Shown here in pieces: positions 43,905 through 54,244 of a DNA stretch of 64,000 nt (within the stretch, counting starts at the first letter, position 1; every line of letters begins with the position of its first letter). The notes under the pieces were generated by a model that did no database searches, was not told the origin of the DNA, and saw only the letters and a program-made list of their open reading frames with translations. The stretch comes from Telmatactis stephensoni (Eukaryota > Cnidaria > Anthozoa > Actiniaria > Isophelliidae). The stretch lies in assembly GCA_029948255.1 (NCBI GenBank), contig JALIZF010001689.1, positions 124,001 to 188,000 of the forward strand. The letters run 5' to 3'. The position numbers were made by a program, and so were the translations under genes.

Positions 43905-44425
43905 TTAACTGTGCAGCTCGTTTAGTTACCAATACTAGGAAATTTGATCATATATCACCTGTTTTGGAAGAGCTTAATTGGAAAAATGTTTCTAGTATGT
44001 TAAGGTTAAGAGATGCTATAATGTCATTCAAATGTATGAAAGGTATAGCTCCACCGTATCTTTCTAATAAGTTTATAGTAAGATCTCAGGTACATGATCG
44101 TAACACTAGAAATAAGAACATGTTACAAATACCTAAGTGTCGTACTGCTGCTGGTCAGCGCAGTTTTATATATAGAGCTGTTACTTTGTGGAATGGGTTA
44201 CCAGACTCACTTAAATCCATAGAATCATTAAATCGCTTTAAGACATCATATAAGAGATTCCTTGAATAATTTTAGTATATTATTATTATATTCTTATTGA
44301 ATTCAGTTATCATTATTTTATATATATATATTTTTAGGATATTTAGTGTATTTGTAATGTATTTTTAGATATATATTATTCCTGAAAAGCCCTCTGGGAG
44401 GATTAATAAAGTATTATTATATTAA
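43905..44425 (+). pseudogene. 3' fragment of a LINE (C-terminal domain)
   Basis: From about 43910 the frame reads CAARLVTNTRKFDHI and then 43964-44269 gives LEELNWKNVSSMLRLRDAIM, PPYLSNKF, RNTRNKNM and AVTLWNGLPDSLKSIESLNR, the typical C-terminus of CR1/L2-like LINE proteins, with a stop at 44267-44269. An A/T-rich 3' UTR ends AATAAAGTATTATTATATTA near 44424. The rest of the LINE is missing (5' truncation). Confidence 0.8.
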
Positions 44426-44502
44426 GTTTAAAAGAACAATAGGGTTGATCTGAGTACATGACGTTATATTCTAATTCGCTCCCCCGCTCAAACGAATATA
44501 AA

Positions 44503-45474
44503 CAAGAGAGCATAAATAAGAGAGGGAAACTTGTTAATGGGGCGCGCGCCGTGATGATTCCCATCTGTGCTATTTTTAGTAACCGGATGCAGTCAAGAGA
44601 CCATAATAGTACTAAGAGAGCGAAGCTCAGTATTGATGTCTGTGCCATGTTCGTGGCGGCTAAGGCTATTTTTAGTAACTTCGCCATCGCGCGCGCAAGT
44701 CCCTCAACCAATAGAATTTGATTTTTGACGTGCGCGCGGACGGGACCGTTTGAATTCTATTGTTTAAGAGCCTTGCGCGCGCGATGGCGAAGTTACTAAA
44801 AATAGCCTTAGCCGCCACGAACATGGCACACACATCAATACTGAGCTTCGCTCTCTTAGTATTATGGTCTCTTGATGCAGTTTAATTTTCGTCTTACCCT
44901 ACTCCCGTGCGTCGAAAATTTGAAAAAGTGGAATTTCGCGATTCGAGCTTCATAAAATCACACAATCAATACCAAATTTATTTTAGATTCCACGAAAAAG
45001 TCATCTGATGTCCAATTAATAACATACATCAAAAAATTATAGAAACAAACTAGTTTTTCTCATCTAAATGAGCGAATTTTTTTTAATAAACCTAAGCGCG
45101 CGCTCGATGACGTGTGATGCGTCAGTAGCGCGCGCATTTCCGCTAAAATTTCTTTCAAAAACACAACAAAATCCTCGACGTTTTTGCCTTGTTTCCCATC
45201 AAATATCCTTCCTTTGTAATCAGAAAGTACACACTTTTGATGGTAGATAATATGAACAACAGCAGTTTTAAGATAACTTTGATTTTAACGCTGTTTTTGA
45301 AAACTCAAATCTGCACTAAACGGTTCTCTGGGTCCGGAAGTGTCAAATTATGACGCACGGGAGTAGGGTAAGCCGAAAATTAAACTGCATCCGGTTACTA
45401 AAAATAGCACAGATGGGAATCATCACGGCGCGCGCCCCATTAACAAGTTTCCCTCTCTTATTTATGCTCTCTTG
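44503..45474. mobile_element. Foldback MITE (outer), 7-bp duplication
   Basis: Arms from CAAGAGAGCATAAATAAGAG to the centre, inverted at the right end; ATATAAA is at 44496-44502 and 45475-45481. The left arm is broken after GTAACCGGATGCAG by a second, related element (44593-44875); removing it restores GGATGCAGTTTAATTTTC, which mirrors the intact right arm. Inverted arms are about 130 bp; the core (44915-45350) is AT-rich and non-coding. Confidence 0.85.
44593..44875. mobile_element. Foldback MITE (inner), 5-bp duplication
   Basis: 283-bp near-perfect palindrome beginning TCAAGAGACCATAATAGTAC, with TGCAG at 44588-44592 and 44876-44880. Its ends resemble those of the outer element, so the two belong to one family. 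Confidence 0.9.
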
Positions 45475-45599
45475 ATATAAAACATTTATCATGTAATACT
45501 ACACCACTTATAGAAGTGTGTCCACACGACAAGACGTGCGTGCCTTTATTTGAATTCGTTTCATAATGTAACTAGACCCTGTTGGCAGGGTAACTGGGC

Positions 45600-46275
45600 T
45601 ACCTGTGGCTATTGGCATTGGGTGGTACAGATATCAGTGTGCATCTAACTATAGGCTGTTCAGCAGAAGTATTATAAAGTGAACTGTGCAATTTTGTTCC
45701 ATGTTCTACAAATGAGCTCAAATTCTCTGAATTCAAATACCAGATAGATTTTATCAGAGAAAAACAAAGAGAATACAAAGATATAGCACACGGCAGCAAT
45801 TGAGGGTGAGGCATAGCAATTGCATTTCTAGTAAGTGAATCAAATAGTTTTTACCATCTGAGGTATAGTACATGGCCACAGTACTACAACCAATTGGTAT
45901 TATGAATGAGGTATAATTTTGTGTGATTAAAGACTGCATTGTATATTATTTCACCAAAAATGTACAGCAATCAAAAGTTTCTAGTGTACAATAGTCACCG
46001 TAGCTTGGACTGTAGTCAATTTTATCTAAAGATAGTATTGAATATGGAAATTATTTCAGGTTCTTCTGTTTATAACATTAAAAATGTTTGTCGGGACAAT
46101 CTAGATAAACTACCATACAGTTCATTACCAATGTTCATAATTATTTGAACTGATGATGAAATACTATTATTTCTGTGGGCAAATATTAGAGATGTAAGGG
46201 ACATAGCTACCTACACACAGCTGGGTACCTGCATTCAACCCAAACAATAGCACATTGTCTTGACAGTACAAGGTG
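45600..46275 (-). pseudogene. Decayed papain/OTU-like protease gene
   Basis: On the minus strand, in several frames, the pieces align in order with the protease at 56437-57294: a GNVLLFGLNAGTQ-like start with Cys (about 46265-46220), AMSLTSLIF, then QIIMNIGNELYGSLSRLSRQ and TFLML (46180-46080), YTSFIIPIGCSTVAMYY (about 45900) and LFDSLTRNAIAMPHPQ (about 45840-45790), followed by a tail to a stop at 45599. At least four frameshifts and one or more stops. The catalytic His of the FDSHA motif is Leu here. Not functional. Confidence 0.7.
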
Positions 46276-47028
46276 CTTGGATACTGTCTTAATGAGATCA
46301 TATAGGACCAGGAATTGTTTCTATATCACTTGACAGAATAAAATTAGTATGATTCACTCTGTGATTCAAATTTTTATAAACAGATGACTTTAGTTTTCCT
46401 TACATGCATGGGAATCATGTACTATACCCTTTATTAAGCATACTGGATTGAGATTATTCCTTGCTAATTTCGCTTTACATTTGACTTTTCATACCTCCTA
46501 TTTCCAAATATCCATGCATGTTATGTAATTTTTCTCAGTTAAGTTTACTCTTATGATGTGCAGTCATAATCCTAGAATATTTATTATTTTCCTGGATTTA
46601 TTTATGAAGCGTGTAATTCTCTCGACTGGTATTCTGCTGGGTTCTCGATCACGGAATATCACTGTTCAAAACAAGACTTTGAAAAAAACAAAAGCTTTAT
46701 TTCCATGTATATTTCTTAAATATATTATTGACAATAAAAGTACTACGTCTAATGGAACTGTGTGTGGTTCCCGATAGATTCTAGAATGCTTTGGTTAGGT
46801 TTTGAGAAGACCGATTTGAACTTTGATAATTTTCCGGCGGTCTCGGGTCTTATTTCAAGTACGATCGATGAAGCTTTAAAATCTTCTATGAATCAGCAAA
46901 ATATTCAACAAGAAATCTCCTCTAGATTTTTACTCGTGCCCAGGCCGCAGGCCGGGAACGAGTTATAAACTGCAAATGTTTTTTGTGGTTACTGGCTTTA
47001 TGTCATCGGGTGAGTGAGTGAGTGAGTA
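46276..47028 (+). other. Unassigned region with weak coding signal
   Basis: The frames 46553-46777 and 46762-46968 abut in different phase (for example TLKKTKALFPCIFLKYIIDN, then LWLGFEKTDLNFDNFPAVSG) and have plausible protein composition, but I do not recognise them. The second runs into the dispersed hairpin repeat at 46932-46982. They may be remnants of one gene or chance. Confidence 0.25.
46932..46982 (+). repeat. Dispersed hairpin repeat, copy 2
   Basis: Nearly identical to 35567-35618, same strand; see there. Confidence 0.7.
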
Positions 47029-47436
47029 AAATTCGGGTGAGTGAGTGAAATTCGGAAATCTCCGAAGGAGAGGCGAAGTGTCAAGCCGAAAGATACGCGA
47101 ACTACGTGTGCCGGCCTGAGAGCGTTTAAGTCGATTATTAATAATCAAATATAGGGTTTGTGGTTATAAATATACGTTTTGAGACCAAACCGTGCAGTTT
47201 AGTTCAGAAATATATCTGTAGGGGAAATGTTTGAAAGTCGTAGATACTATAGGCTTCATGCGTGTGAGTGAGCGAAATTCGGAAATCTCCGAAGTAGAGG
47301 CGAAGTGTCAAGCCGAAAGATGTGGTTATAGATATACGTTTTGGTTGAGTTTAGTTCATAAATATATCTGTAGGGGAAACGTTTGATAAATTCTCGATAA
47401 ACGTGGTATTGATCCTGTGAAAGTCGTAGATACCAT
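47029..47436 (+). repeat. Tandem duplication, ~220-bp unit
   Basis: GAAATTCGGAAATCTCCGAA and the next ~45 bp occur at 47047 and 47274; GGTTATAAATATACGTTTT...TCTGTAGGGGAAATGTTTG at 47160-47232 recurs at 47322-47384. The second copy lacks about 65 bp. GAAAGTCGTAGATACTAT-like sequence follows each copy (47233, 47419). After 47417 a frame opens and meets a GTAAGT donor at 47526, so an exon may lie there. Confidence 0.7.
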
Positions 47437-48239
47437 GGGGTTTGTAAGTAAGAAGAGAAATGTTCGGATCGTCGTCGGAAAGTGCCATTTCTTTCCGACT
47501 TCTGGAGTTAGACGTATCAGTTCGGGTAAGTTGTTATTCAGTAATTTAACTCTGTTTGTTGTGTTGACTGAATCAGGCACAGTCTTGAGCAAATTTGTAG
47601 AGCGCTTTTCATGTGCCAGTTGTAAGGTTTATTTAAAAATGCCTTAAAAGGCTTGAAATCGCCACTGAAGACCAAAGACGACGCAAATAACACTTCATGT
47701 AAGTTGCTTAACGAATGCATATAGAGGCAAGTCAATTAAATTTCTCATTCAAGCATTCAAGAGATCTTGAGAGGTTTTGACCAGACAATTTATTTATATG
47801 TTTTCATGGAAGTTTTGAAGGAAATAAGGTTCTATTTGACCCGATGCGTTTGCCAGTGGTCACGTAATGGATAAAACATCTCAGGAAACACGAACGAAAA
47901 AATACACGATTTGTTATTGTGTCAAAAACGCCGTTGTAGAAGTCTTTACAGCAAACAATTTAGATATATAGTGAAATAAAAAGTTGAATAAACTGGTATA
48001 TTCAAGGGTAATGTGAGAAATGTAATACCATGCATGATAATAGAAGGACAAAGGCAAAGACTAATAGCTGTTGACAGACAAATTAAAGATCTTTACTACT
48101 GCGGCTTGTTGAACTACAGGGAACCAGTGTACGCTTCGAGGTGCGTCTTGTTAAAAAGTTTATTAACGACAACATGTCAATCGCTCTTACTCTAGCGGCA
48201 GTATGGCTGCACATCTGTAGCAATATTCAATCCTAGTAA

Positions 48240-48430
48240 TATAGATTTGATTTAAACCTTACTATTTGTGAATTTAAACCTAAATTTGTGTGAATTTAAA
48301 CTTTTTCATTTGAATTTAAACTTTTTCATTTGAATTTAAACTTTTGATTGGAATTTAAACCAATCATATATGTGAATTTAAACTTTTTTATTTGAATTTA
48401 AACTTTTTCATTTGAATTTGAATTTTCATT
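48240..48430 (+). repeat. AT-rich ~20-bp tandem repeat
   Basis: Units near TTTGAATTTAAACTTTTTCA, about eight copies, partly degenerate. Confidence 0.75.
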
Positions 48431-48591
48431 TAATCTTCCTGGGGCAAGCGCGGTGTTGGGTTTGAAGAAGGCCTGGGTACTAAGAGAATCAAGATGGCTG
48501 AAGACGTCGACGTTGGAGACCAGAGAAGTGCCGGGAGTCTTTTTTGGCGTTTGTTTTAGAGCAATCGAGAAAGTTAGAAAGCTGGAACAAA

Positions 48592-49089
48592 ATGGAAAAA
48601 GTGTTCTCTGAAATCGAGAAAGAATTTATTACGTTGTACAACTTTCTTAATGAGGAGTCGGTAAAACGTTGTACTACGTTATCGCCGTCCGTTATAAAAA
48701 CCGGAGGTTCAGGTAGACCAAGTTTCTACATCCCTAAAGAATTGCTAGTAGAACTACGTGGATTAAATTTCTCTCGGACTACTGTCTCAGAAATGTTTGG
48801 GGTATCAAGGTTGACTATCATGCGACGTGTCGAGGAGTATGGTTTAGCCCATCTACAGAAATTTTCCGACATAACAGATGAAAGGATTGAAGATATTATT
48901 AAAGATTATATCTCTCGTCATGGGTCTACTACAGGTGAACCTTTCATGACAGGGCACTTCCGCTCGTTGGGTTTACACGTCCAGAGAAGCAGAATAAGGT
49001 CAGCCCTTAATAGAGTAGATCCATGCAATTCAGATCCACGTCCAGCGATAAAGTGTAGATTATGGAGTAGAAAATGTTTCAGTCTGTGA
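48592..49089 (+). pseudogene. Truncated HTH protein, N-terminus of an integrase-type transposase
   Basis: The frame opens at 48502 and the first ATG is at 48592 (residue 17 of the longer frame). Residues show a linker (SGRPSFYIPKELLVELRGL), a helix-turn-helix (SRTTVSEMFGVSRLTIMRRV EEYGL), then TDERIEDIIKDYI and HFRSLGLHVQRSRIRSALNR VDP. This layout matches a family of cnidarian and fish genes in which the HTH part precedes an integrase (rve) catalytic core. Here the frame ends 20 residues after RVDP and no catalytic core follows. The break coincides with an inverted repeat (CCACGTCCAGCGATAAAG at 49036, inverted at 49124-49143). Confidence 0.55.
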
Positions 49090-50430
49090 TGAAATGATTG
49101 CTCACTGGGGACAAGGAAGACGGAGCTTTATCGCTGGACGTGGCTTTCCCGGTAGCCTATTGACCAATTTTTAATCGAGACTTCAGTCTGTCGGGACTCG
49201 TAATTTTGCACACGGTGGTAATGTGTGATTGTGAAACAATTTATGTAAAAATATAATTTAGACTGACTGTATTTGTGAATTCTATTTGTGACTGTAAAAT
49301 AACCATTATGTTTATCGCTAATAGAAAGTTTGTCGTCACAAGTTCTCTCAGATGGGGTAAAGAAATTTTATCAGGAATCGAAGAAAACGCTAAACGAGTA
49401 CTTCAGCCTTCGGTTCATCGACAGACGACAACTACTTCTTGTACCAGAGTTTAGCAGCGTTTCAACAGTAAGTCACCAGTTTAAACCAATATTCAAAACT
49501 CCAGCGATAATTTTCTAGACCTTTCACTAACAGAGTTTTTAGTATTCGTTTATTTAATTGATTCGTAGCGTGTTTGCAATAAAATTTCGACATCTAAAAC
49601 CAAATAGTTTCTGTTGAAATGTATTTTGTTCGAAACATACATATTTGTTTGCTTACAAATGCGTTCTGACGCGATCATCATATGTTTGGTTAAGGTGGTA
49701 TGATACCAAATAAATGTCAATTCTAAGGAAAATTCTTAGCCATTTTATTTTTTTCATATATTAACCTCCATAAGACAAATCATTGGCTACTACTTTTAAC
49801 AGTTATTTTTGCTGTGGAAACGAAGCCACGCCCAAAAAGCATCATTTTAGGACTCTTACTCTAGCAGCTCTAGCTCTATATCTATAATTGCTATGCAATT
49901 CAAATTAAGGAAATTTATGGATTAATCTATGCAATGAACTAAAAACAGCTGTTTGGCTAAATATTCTTGAGATAAACAATGAAACAATCAAAAAGGCGAT
50001 AATTTTAGGCAGTGACCTTAGTTACAAAGCCTAGATATGACTTAACAATGTAAAATTCTTGGGTTTTTTGAGGTTCATTGCACTTAGATACTATCACTAA
50101 GTATTCCTGCCAAATTTTGTGCTATAATATTAAAGACACACAAAGTAGTGGGTCTTATACCAATGGCAACCAGCCAACGGTGTTCAGAAAATCGTGGATT
50201 ATTGGATGAAAAAATATTTTTTCAAGAATCACAACTAATCTACTTTAAAAAAAGAGATAATTTCTAAGGTGTATCAACTGGAAAAAGTTTTTTACAATTT
50301 TCCTACCTTTCACATAAAATTTAAGTCGCGCTAATTTCCACAAAAGCCGTTGAGGTGTCTCCTCAGTAATCCAACATACACTATCTAAAAGATTAAAATG
50401 ATCTCAAAGTAACAGTTTTCAAAATTGTAA
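49090..50430. other. No supported gene
   Basis: AT-rich. A frame at 49330-49518 (VLSDGVKKFYQESKKTLNEY) could be an exon but has no known motif or clear splice borders. Confidence 0.4.
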
Positions 50431-50441
50431 ATTCAACTTAC

Positions 50442-50498
50442 TTTGATTTGGGTGCAGAGCAACGCAAAAGCAATAGTCAGAATGCGGAAGGTCTTCAT
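50442..50498 (-). CDS. Signal-peptide first exon of a secreted protein
   Basis: The minus-strand ATG at 50498 gives MKTFRILTIAFALLCTQIK, a textbook signal peptide (basic n-region, hydrophobic core, Cys/Thr near the cleavage site), ending exactly at a GTAAGT donor (50436-50441). The mature part must lie in exons at lower coordinates, which I could not find. A second copy of the exon lies 144 bp upstream (ATG at 50642) in a tandem duplication but lacks the donor; it reads into three 15-bp repeats instead. Confidence 0.5.
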
Positions 50499-50732
50499 CC
50501 CACTATCGACCAAGAAAAAGTTTCTAAGGGGCTGTTTACATGAAAGCGAGTTGTCCCTGATTTGGGTGTCCCTGATTTGGGTGTCCCTGATTTGGGTGCA
50601 GAGCAACGCAAAAGCAATAGTCAGAATGCGGAAGGTCTTCATCCCACTATCGACCAAGAAAAAGTTTCTAAGGGGCTGTTTACATGAAAGCGAGTTGTCC
50701 CTGCTACCATACGCCTTCATATAAACACCCCT
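50445..50732 (-). repeat. 144-bp tandem duplication of the signal-peptide exon
   Basis: Copy 1 starts at 50445 and copy 2 at 50589, essentially identical over about 120 bp. Between them are three copies of TCCCTGATTTGGGTG. The sequence AAGGGGCTGTTTACATGAAAGCG and its rough inverse near 50718-50740 (CATATAAACACCCCTT) suggest that a small MITE lies in the upstream region. Confidence 0.85.
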
Positions 50733-51064
50733 TACCAGCTGCTGGTTCTTGTGATTAATTATATTAAACATTACTCGCATTGGTCCATATCAACTATTTT
50801 GATTTGTCCAAAGTATCAACAAAACTTTTACAAATGGATAACATTATTATCTATTTTGAATTTATTTCAATTATTATTCTTAAAACTATGCCAGAAGGTT
50901 TGTTATGACCGACGGATTTTTGTGGAAACTGTTTACTATATACTTATTGTAGTTAACTTTATTCATTATATAATTATCGATGGAATATCTATATTTCTTC
51001 ATTGAGAAAAATCTGATATTTTCACATGTAAAAATAACATAATTTTTGCATGTGAAAACAACTT

Positions 51065-52040
51065 GTCACCATGGTTAATAATAATAATAAATCTTTATTG
51101 AGGATACTAACGTCACAAACTGGTGATTTACAGATAGGTCCTCTAAATAATAATAATGAAAATAAAAATAATAAATAAATAGAGAAAAAATATTAATACA
51201 TATAAAAACGATAAAAAGTATAAAATAGTACAAATATATATACAGTATGAAAATATACGAATAACTATTATTATATACATATATACATACTTATATCTAG
51301 AGTACAAACACTAAAATATGCAAAGTAGGACAATACCACCAGTCGTACAGTATAAAAAATTTAAGGTCAGGTTTGTACTCTATTATCATAACATAGATAC
51401 TTATTTAAGTTTACGGATGGCTTTATTAATAATATTTAAAGATGTACTTTCTCTAATTGATCTAGATAACTTATTCCAGTCGTTCGCTGCAAAGTTTGTT
51501 GAGGTCCATAGGCACCAGTTCCTATTGGAAGTTGTCTTACGAATATTATCCTTTGATCTAGTATTAAAATACTAATTAATAATTCATAAGGCAAACACAA
51601 TGAAAATCGCAACCGTGACGAGTGTTTTATATCTCATAAAGATTCGTCCTAATTTACATCAACTTTAACCTCGATTTTCTCTAAGATAAATAAAGATATT
51701 TTTGATTTTCTTTTCATTTCTTTTCTTCAACTCAAATATGTGTTGGAGTATTTTAAGTCATTTACGTGATTGTATATGCCGATACAACACGGCCGCTCAT
51801 GTTGTAAACGTCACTTATAATGGTGTTGATCCTTATTAAATTCAATACTAAAATTATGTGTAAATAAGTTATTCAAACATTTATATATGAAAATTGACCG
51901 ATGTTCAGATCTCCTTCTAACAAGAGATTTCCACTTAAGTTTATTTAAGGCCTCTGCATGAGCCAGATGAACGAGGGGGTAAATCTAAGATAATTCGAGC
52001 AGTTATATTATGTAAAATCTGGAGTTTAGACATTAAGGCT
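51065..52040 (-). pseudogene. 3' fragment of a LINE
   Basis: On the minus strand: LQILHNITARIILDLP (about 52010), LKWKSLVRRRSEHRSIFIY (about 51930) and NWCLWTSTNFAANDWNKLSR with SIRESTSLNIINKAIRKLK-stop (51560-51390), typical of a LINE C-terminus. Frameshifts separate the parts. The tail is a TTA repeat, seen as TAATAATAATAA at 51076 on the plus strand. Confidence 0.75.
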
Positions 52041-52255
52041 GAATTACCCCTGGTACCCATGGTTACCCATGGTTACCCATTCACAGCCTTTTGGTAGCTT
52101 TGCAGTTTGTTTTCTTGTTTACTCAAAGCATCTAATTCTTCAGAGAAAAATTTTCCTTTGTGAGAAAGCATGAATGAAGAAACAACACAGACGATTTTTT
52201 TAGTATTTCCACCGAAAATTCCGTTTCTTTCTATGATCTCGACAAGACTCAGTTA

Positions 52256-52490
52256 CGAAGCGCTGACAAAATGCCAACTCACCCTACACCCCCACGTGTC
52301 TTTTGTATCCTGTTTTCTCGTCGGTGGGATCTCGAAAATGTAGTTAAGATTGACAAAAATCCTAGGTGCTGCTTTTTTTGAGCTAACAAGCCGGTAAAAA
52401 TGATTTATGACAGAGCATACAATTTCGATTTGTTCGTGAATTCCATCGAACGTAGGGGTGTAGGGTGAGTTGGCATTTTGTCAGCGATTA
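52256..52490. mobile_element. Small inverted-repeat element
   Basis: Arms CGCTGACAAAATGCCAACTC...CCTACACCCCCACG (52256-52296) and inverted at 52448-52490, about 40 bp each around a 150-bp core. Non-coding. Confidence 0.65.
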
Positions 52491-53039
52491 GGGAGCAAGA
52501 GCACTTCGAATGTTGAGCGGGCCTTTAGTCAGGGAAAAATTTGATCGATTCCTTTGAAACTAAGTTCAGCTGTAGTTTGGTATTTGCTTTTCCATGTACC
52601 AAAAGGGAATTTCGGTAGGCTGAAGGAAAGGGTCGATTTTTGGGCGATACTCACAGGTCTTTTGGCGTGGCGTGACTTGGCAAAGCTGCCCACCTTTCTC
52701 TATCTTCTTTCGACCCCCGAACGACTGTTAAAATTTGTTTTCTCAAAGACCACCTAAAACGATCCCTAAATGCCCCCCCTACAAAACACTCAGAAACCTT
52801 TATTAACTGTCCATCTTTTATGATCGAAGAAAATTTTCACTAGAACTTCTACAAGAGAAGATTTCAAACGGAGCCAACATTTGAATAGTATGTAACCCAG
52901 TACACCATAACCCAGTTGTAGTGTATGATTGAAACTTAGCTAAACTTAAGCAAGATTGACGTTTAGTAAGTAGAGTCCATAGTACAAATATGACTCCACT
53001 GTCAAGGTACGTTGTAGAAGAAAATTTTATTGGGCAGAC
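52491..53039. other. No supported gene
   Basis: Short frames without motifs. Confidence 0.4.
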
Positions 53040-53215
53040 CATAGTGAGGGGGACGTAAGGGTTTGCGGTTTTGCTTATTTTTGATGCGGTTTAGCGGCTT
53101 TTGTTGTTTTAAACTACGGTTTTGCGGTTTTTGTCTTACGCGGTTTGCGGTTTTGGGGATTTTGACGATTTTTGTTGCGGTTTTTCTCAATTTTCATTGC
53201 CGTTTTGCGGTTAAT
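53040..53215 (+). repeat. Degenerate TTTTGCGGTTT repeat
   Basis: About a dozen imperfect copies of GCGGTTTT. Irregular spacing; non-coding. Confidence 0.7.
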
Positions 53216-53499
53216 TGATGTTAATAAAATTGCAAAGTTTCGGTGAGATTGCTCTTAAACTGACAAAGATCTAAATTTTTAAAACTTAGCGTTTTTACAA
53301 AGAAATGTATGGTGGACGGAGATCACATGCCGGCGAGCCTCGCTATCATGCTAAACACATACATTTCTTTATAAAAATTCCACAAAAATATCTAGCTTCA
53401 AAAATTCAATTGCACTTTATCATTTAACTCGGAAATAATATTTCCATCAATAGCAAAATTGGTTTTCATGGAAATCGAGTTGTATAGAAACTGAAAGTG

Positions 53500-54240
53500 A
53501 TAAAAACTACAGGAATGATAAAATTCTTCTAACTAAAAGACTAAAAAATAGTTTACAGTTATATTAGAGTCTAACAGACGAAAGGTTTCTTTTAAACTCT
53601 TGTATACTGCTAGATAATTTTATATTTGAAGGCAATGAATTCCATGCAGCTTTTGCACCATCATAAGTGAGGGCTCTTTTAGGGTAATCACTGTTTGGTT
53701 TTTGGCAAGTGCAGATACTTTTCCCTCTCTCGTAAAATATCATCTATTTCTTGAAACTCAAAGAGCTCTCTCAAACTTCGAGGGGCAAGAGCATACAGAG
53801 TCTTATACATTGTTGTAACCTTGTGTTTTTCCCGTCTACTCTGAAGACATTGTGGGTGGCATGGTTGGCCGAGCGGTTAGAGCGCTGGCCTTTCACTGCT
53901 GTGGTCCTGGTTCAAGTCCCAGCTCGAGCGCATGGATTACCCCGGCATGTGTGAATTGAGTTTGTTTGATGTGTTATTCTCTACCATGCCAAGAGGGCTT
54001 TTTTCTCCGGATTCTCCGGTTTTTCCTCCCTCATCAAAAATGAACATGTAAGTCGAGTGATTATTCGTAAAATATTTAATGTAGAGATAGTGTGTGAGAG
54101 AGTACAGTGTCCCTCAGTTAGTGCGCAAGCGCTAGAAGACTTGGACACTTAAATAACCAGTTATTTATTTTTCCCACTCAAGGGAAGTAAGAATATCATG
54201 TGAACTAATTTCGTAACTGCTCTTCGTTATAATGCGAACA
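53500..54240 (-). pseudogene. LINE C-terminal remnant, split by a SINE
   Basis: On the minus strand RIITKSSYEISSHDILTSLEW (54225-54170) is followed, after the SINE, by SRREKHKVTTMYKTLYALAP RSLRELF (53840-53760) and, after a frameshift, TYDGAKAAWNSLPSNIKLSS (about 53670-53610). This is the standard LINE C-terminal domain. Stops and shifts make it non-functional. Confidence 0.75.
53853..54168 (+). mobile_element. tRNA-derived SINE with conserved central domain
   Basis: The head is tRNA-like: A box TGGCCGAGCGG at 53866-53876 and B box GGTTCAAGTCC at 53909-53919. The body carries the block GTGTGAATTGAGTTTGTTTG and TCTCCGGATTCTCCGGTTTTTCC, shared with 15004-15180. It ends near GGACACTTAAATAACCAGTTATTTATTTTT; that tail recurs at 54307-54350. 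Central-domain SINEs such as the MetaSINE group share this kind of plan; assignment to one of them is my inference. Pol III would transcribe it from the internal boxes. Confidence 0.8.
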
Positions 54241-54244
54241 CCAT

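Noticed and set aside
44403..44721. Overlapping frames on both strands
   Set aside because: They read through the palindromic MITE arms, which makes mirror-image frames.
53853..53931. Functional tRNA-Leu or tRNA-Ser gene
   Set aside because: A and B boxes are present but stems pair poorly and the block continues into a SINE body shared with 15004-15180.
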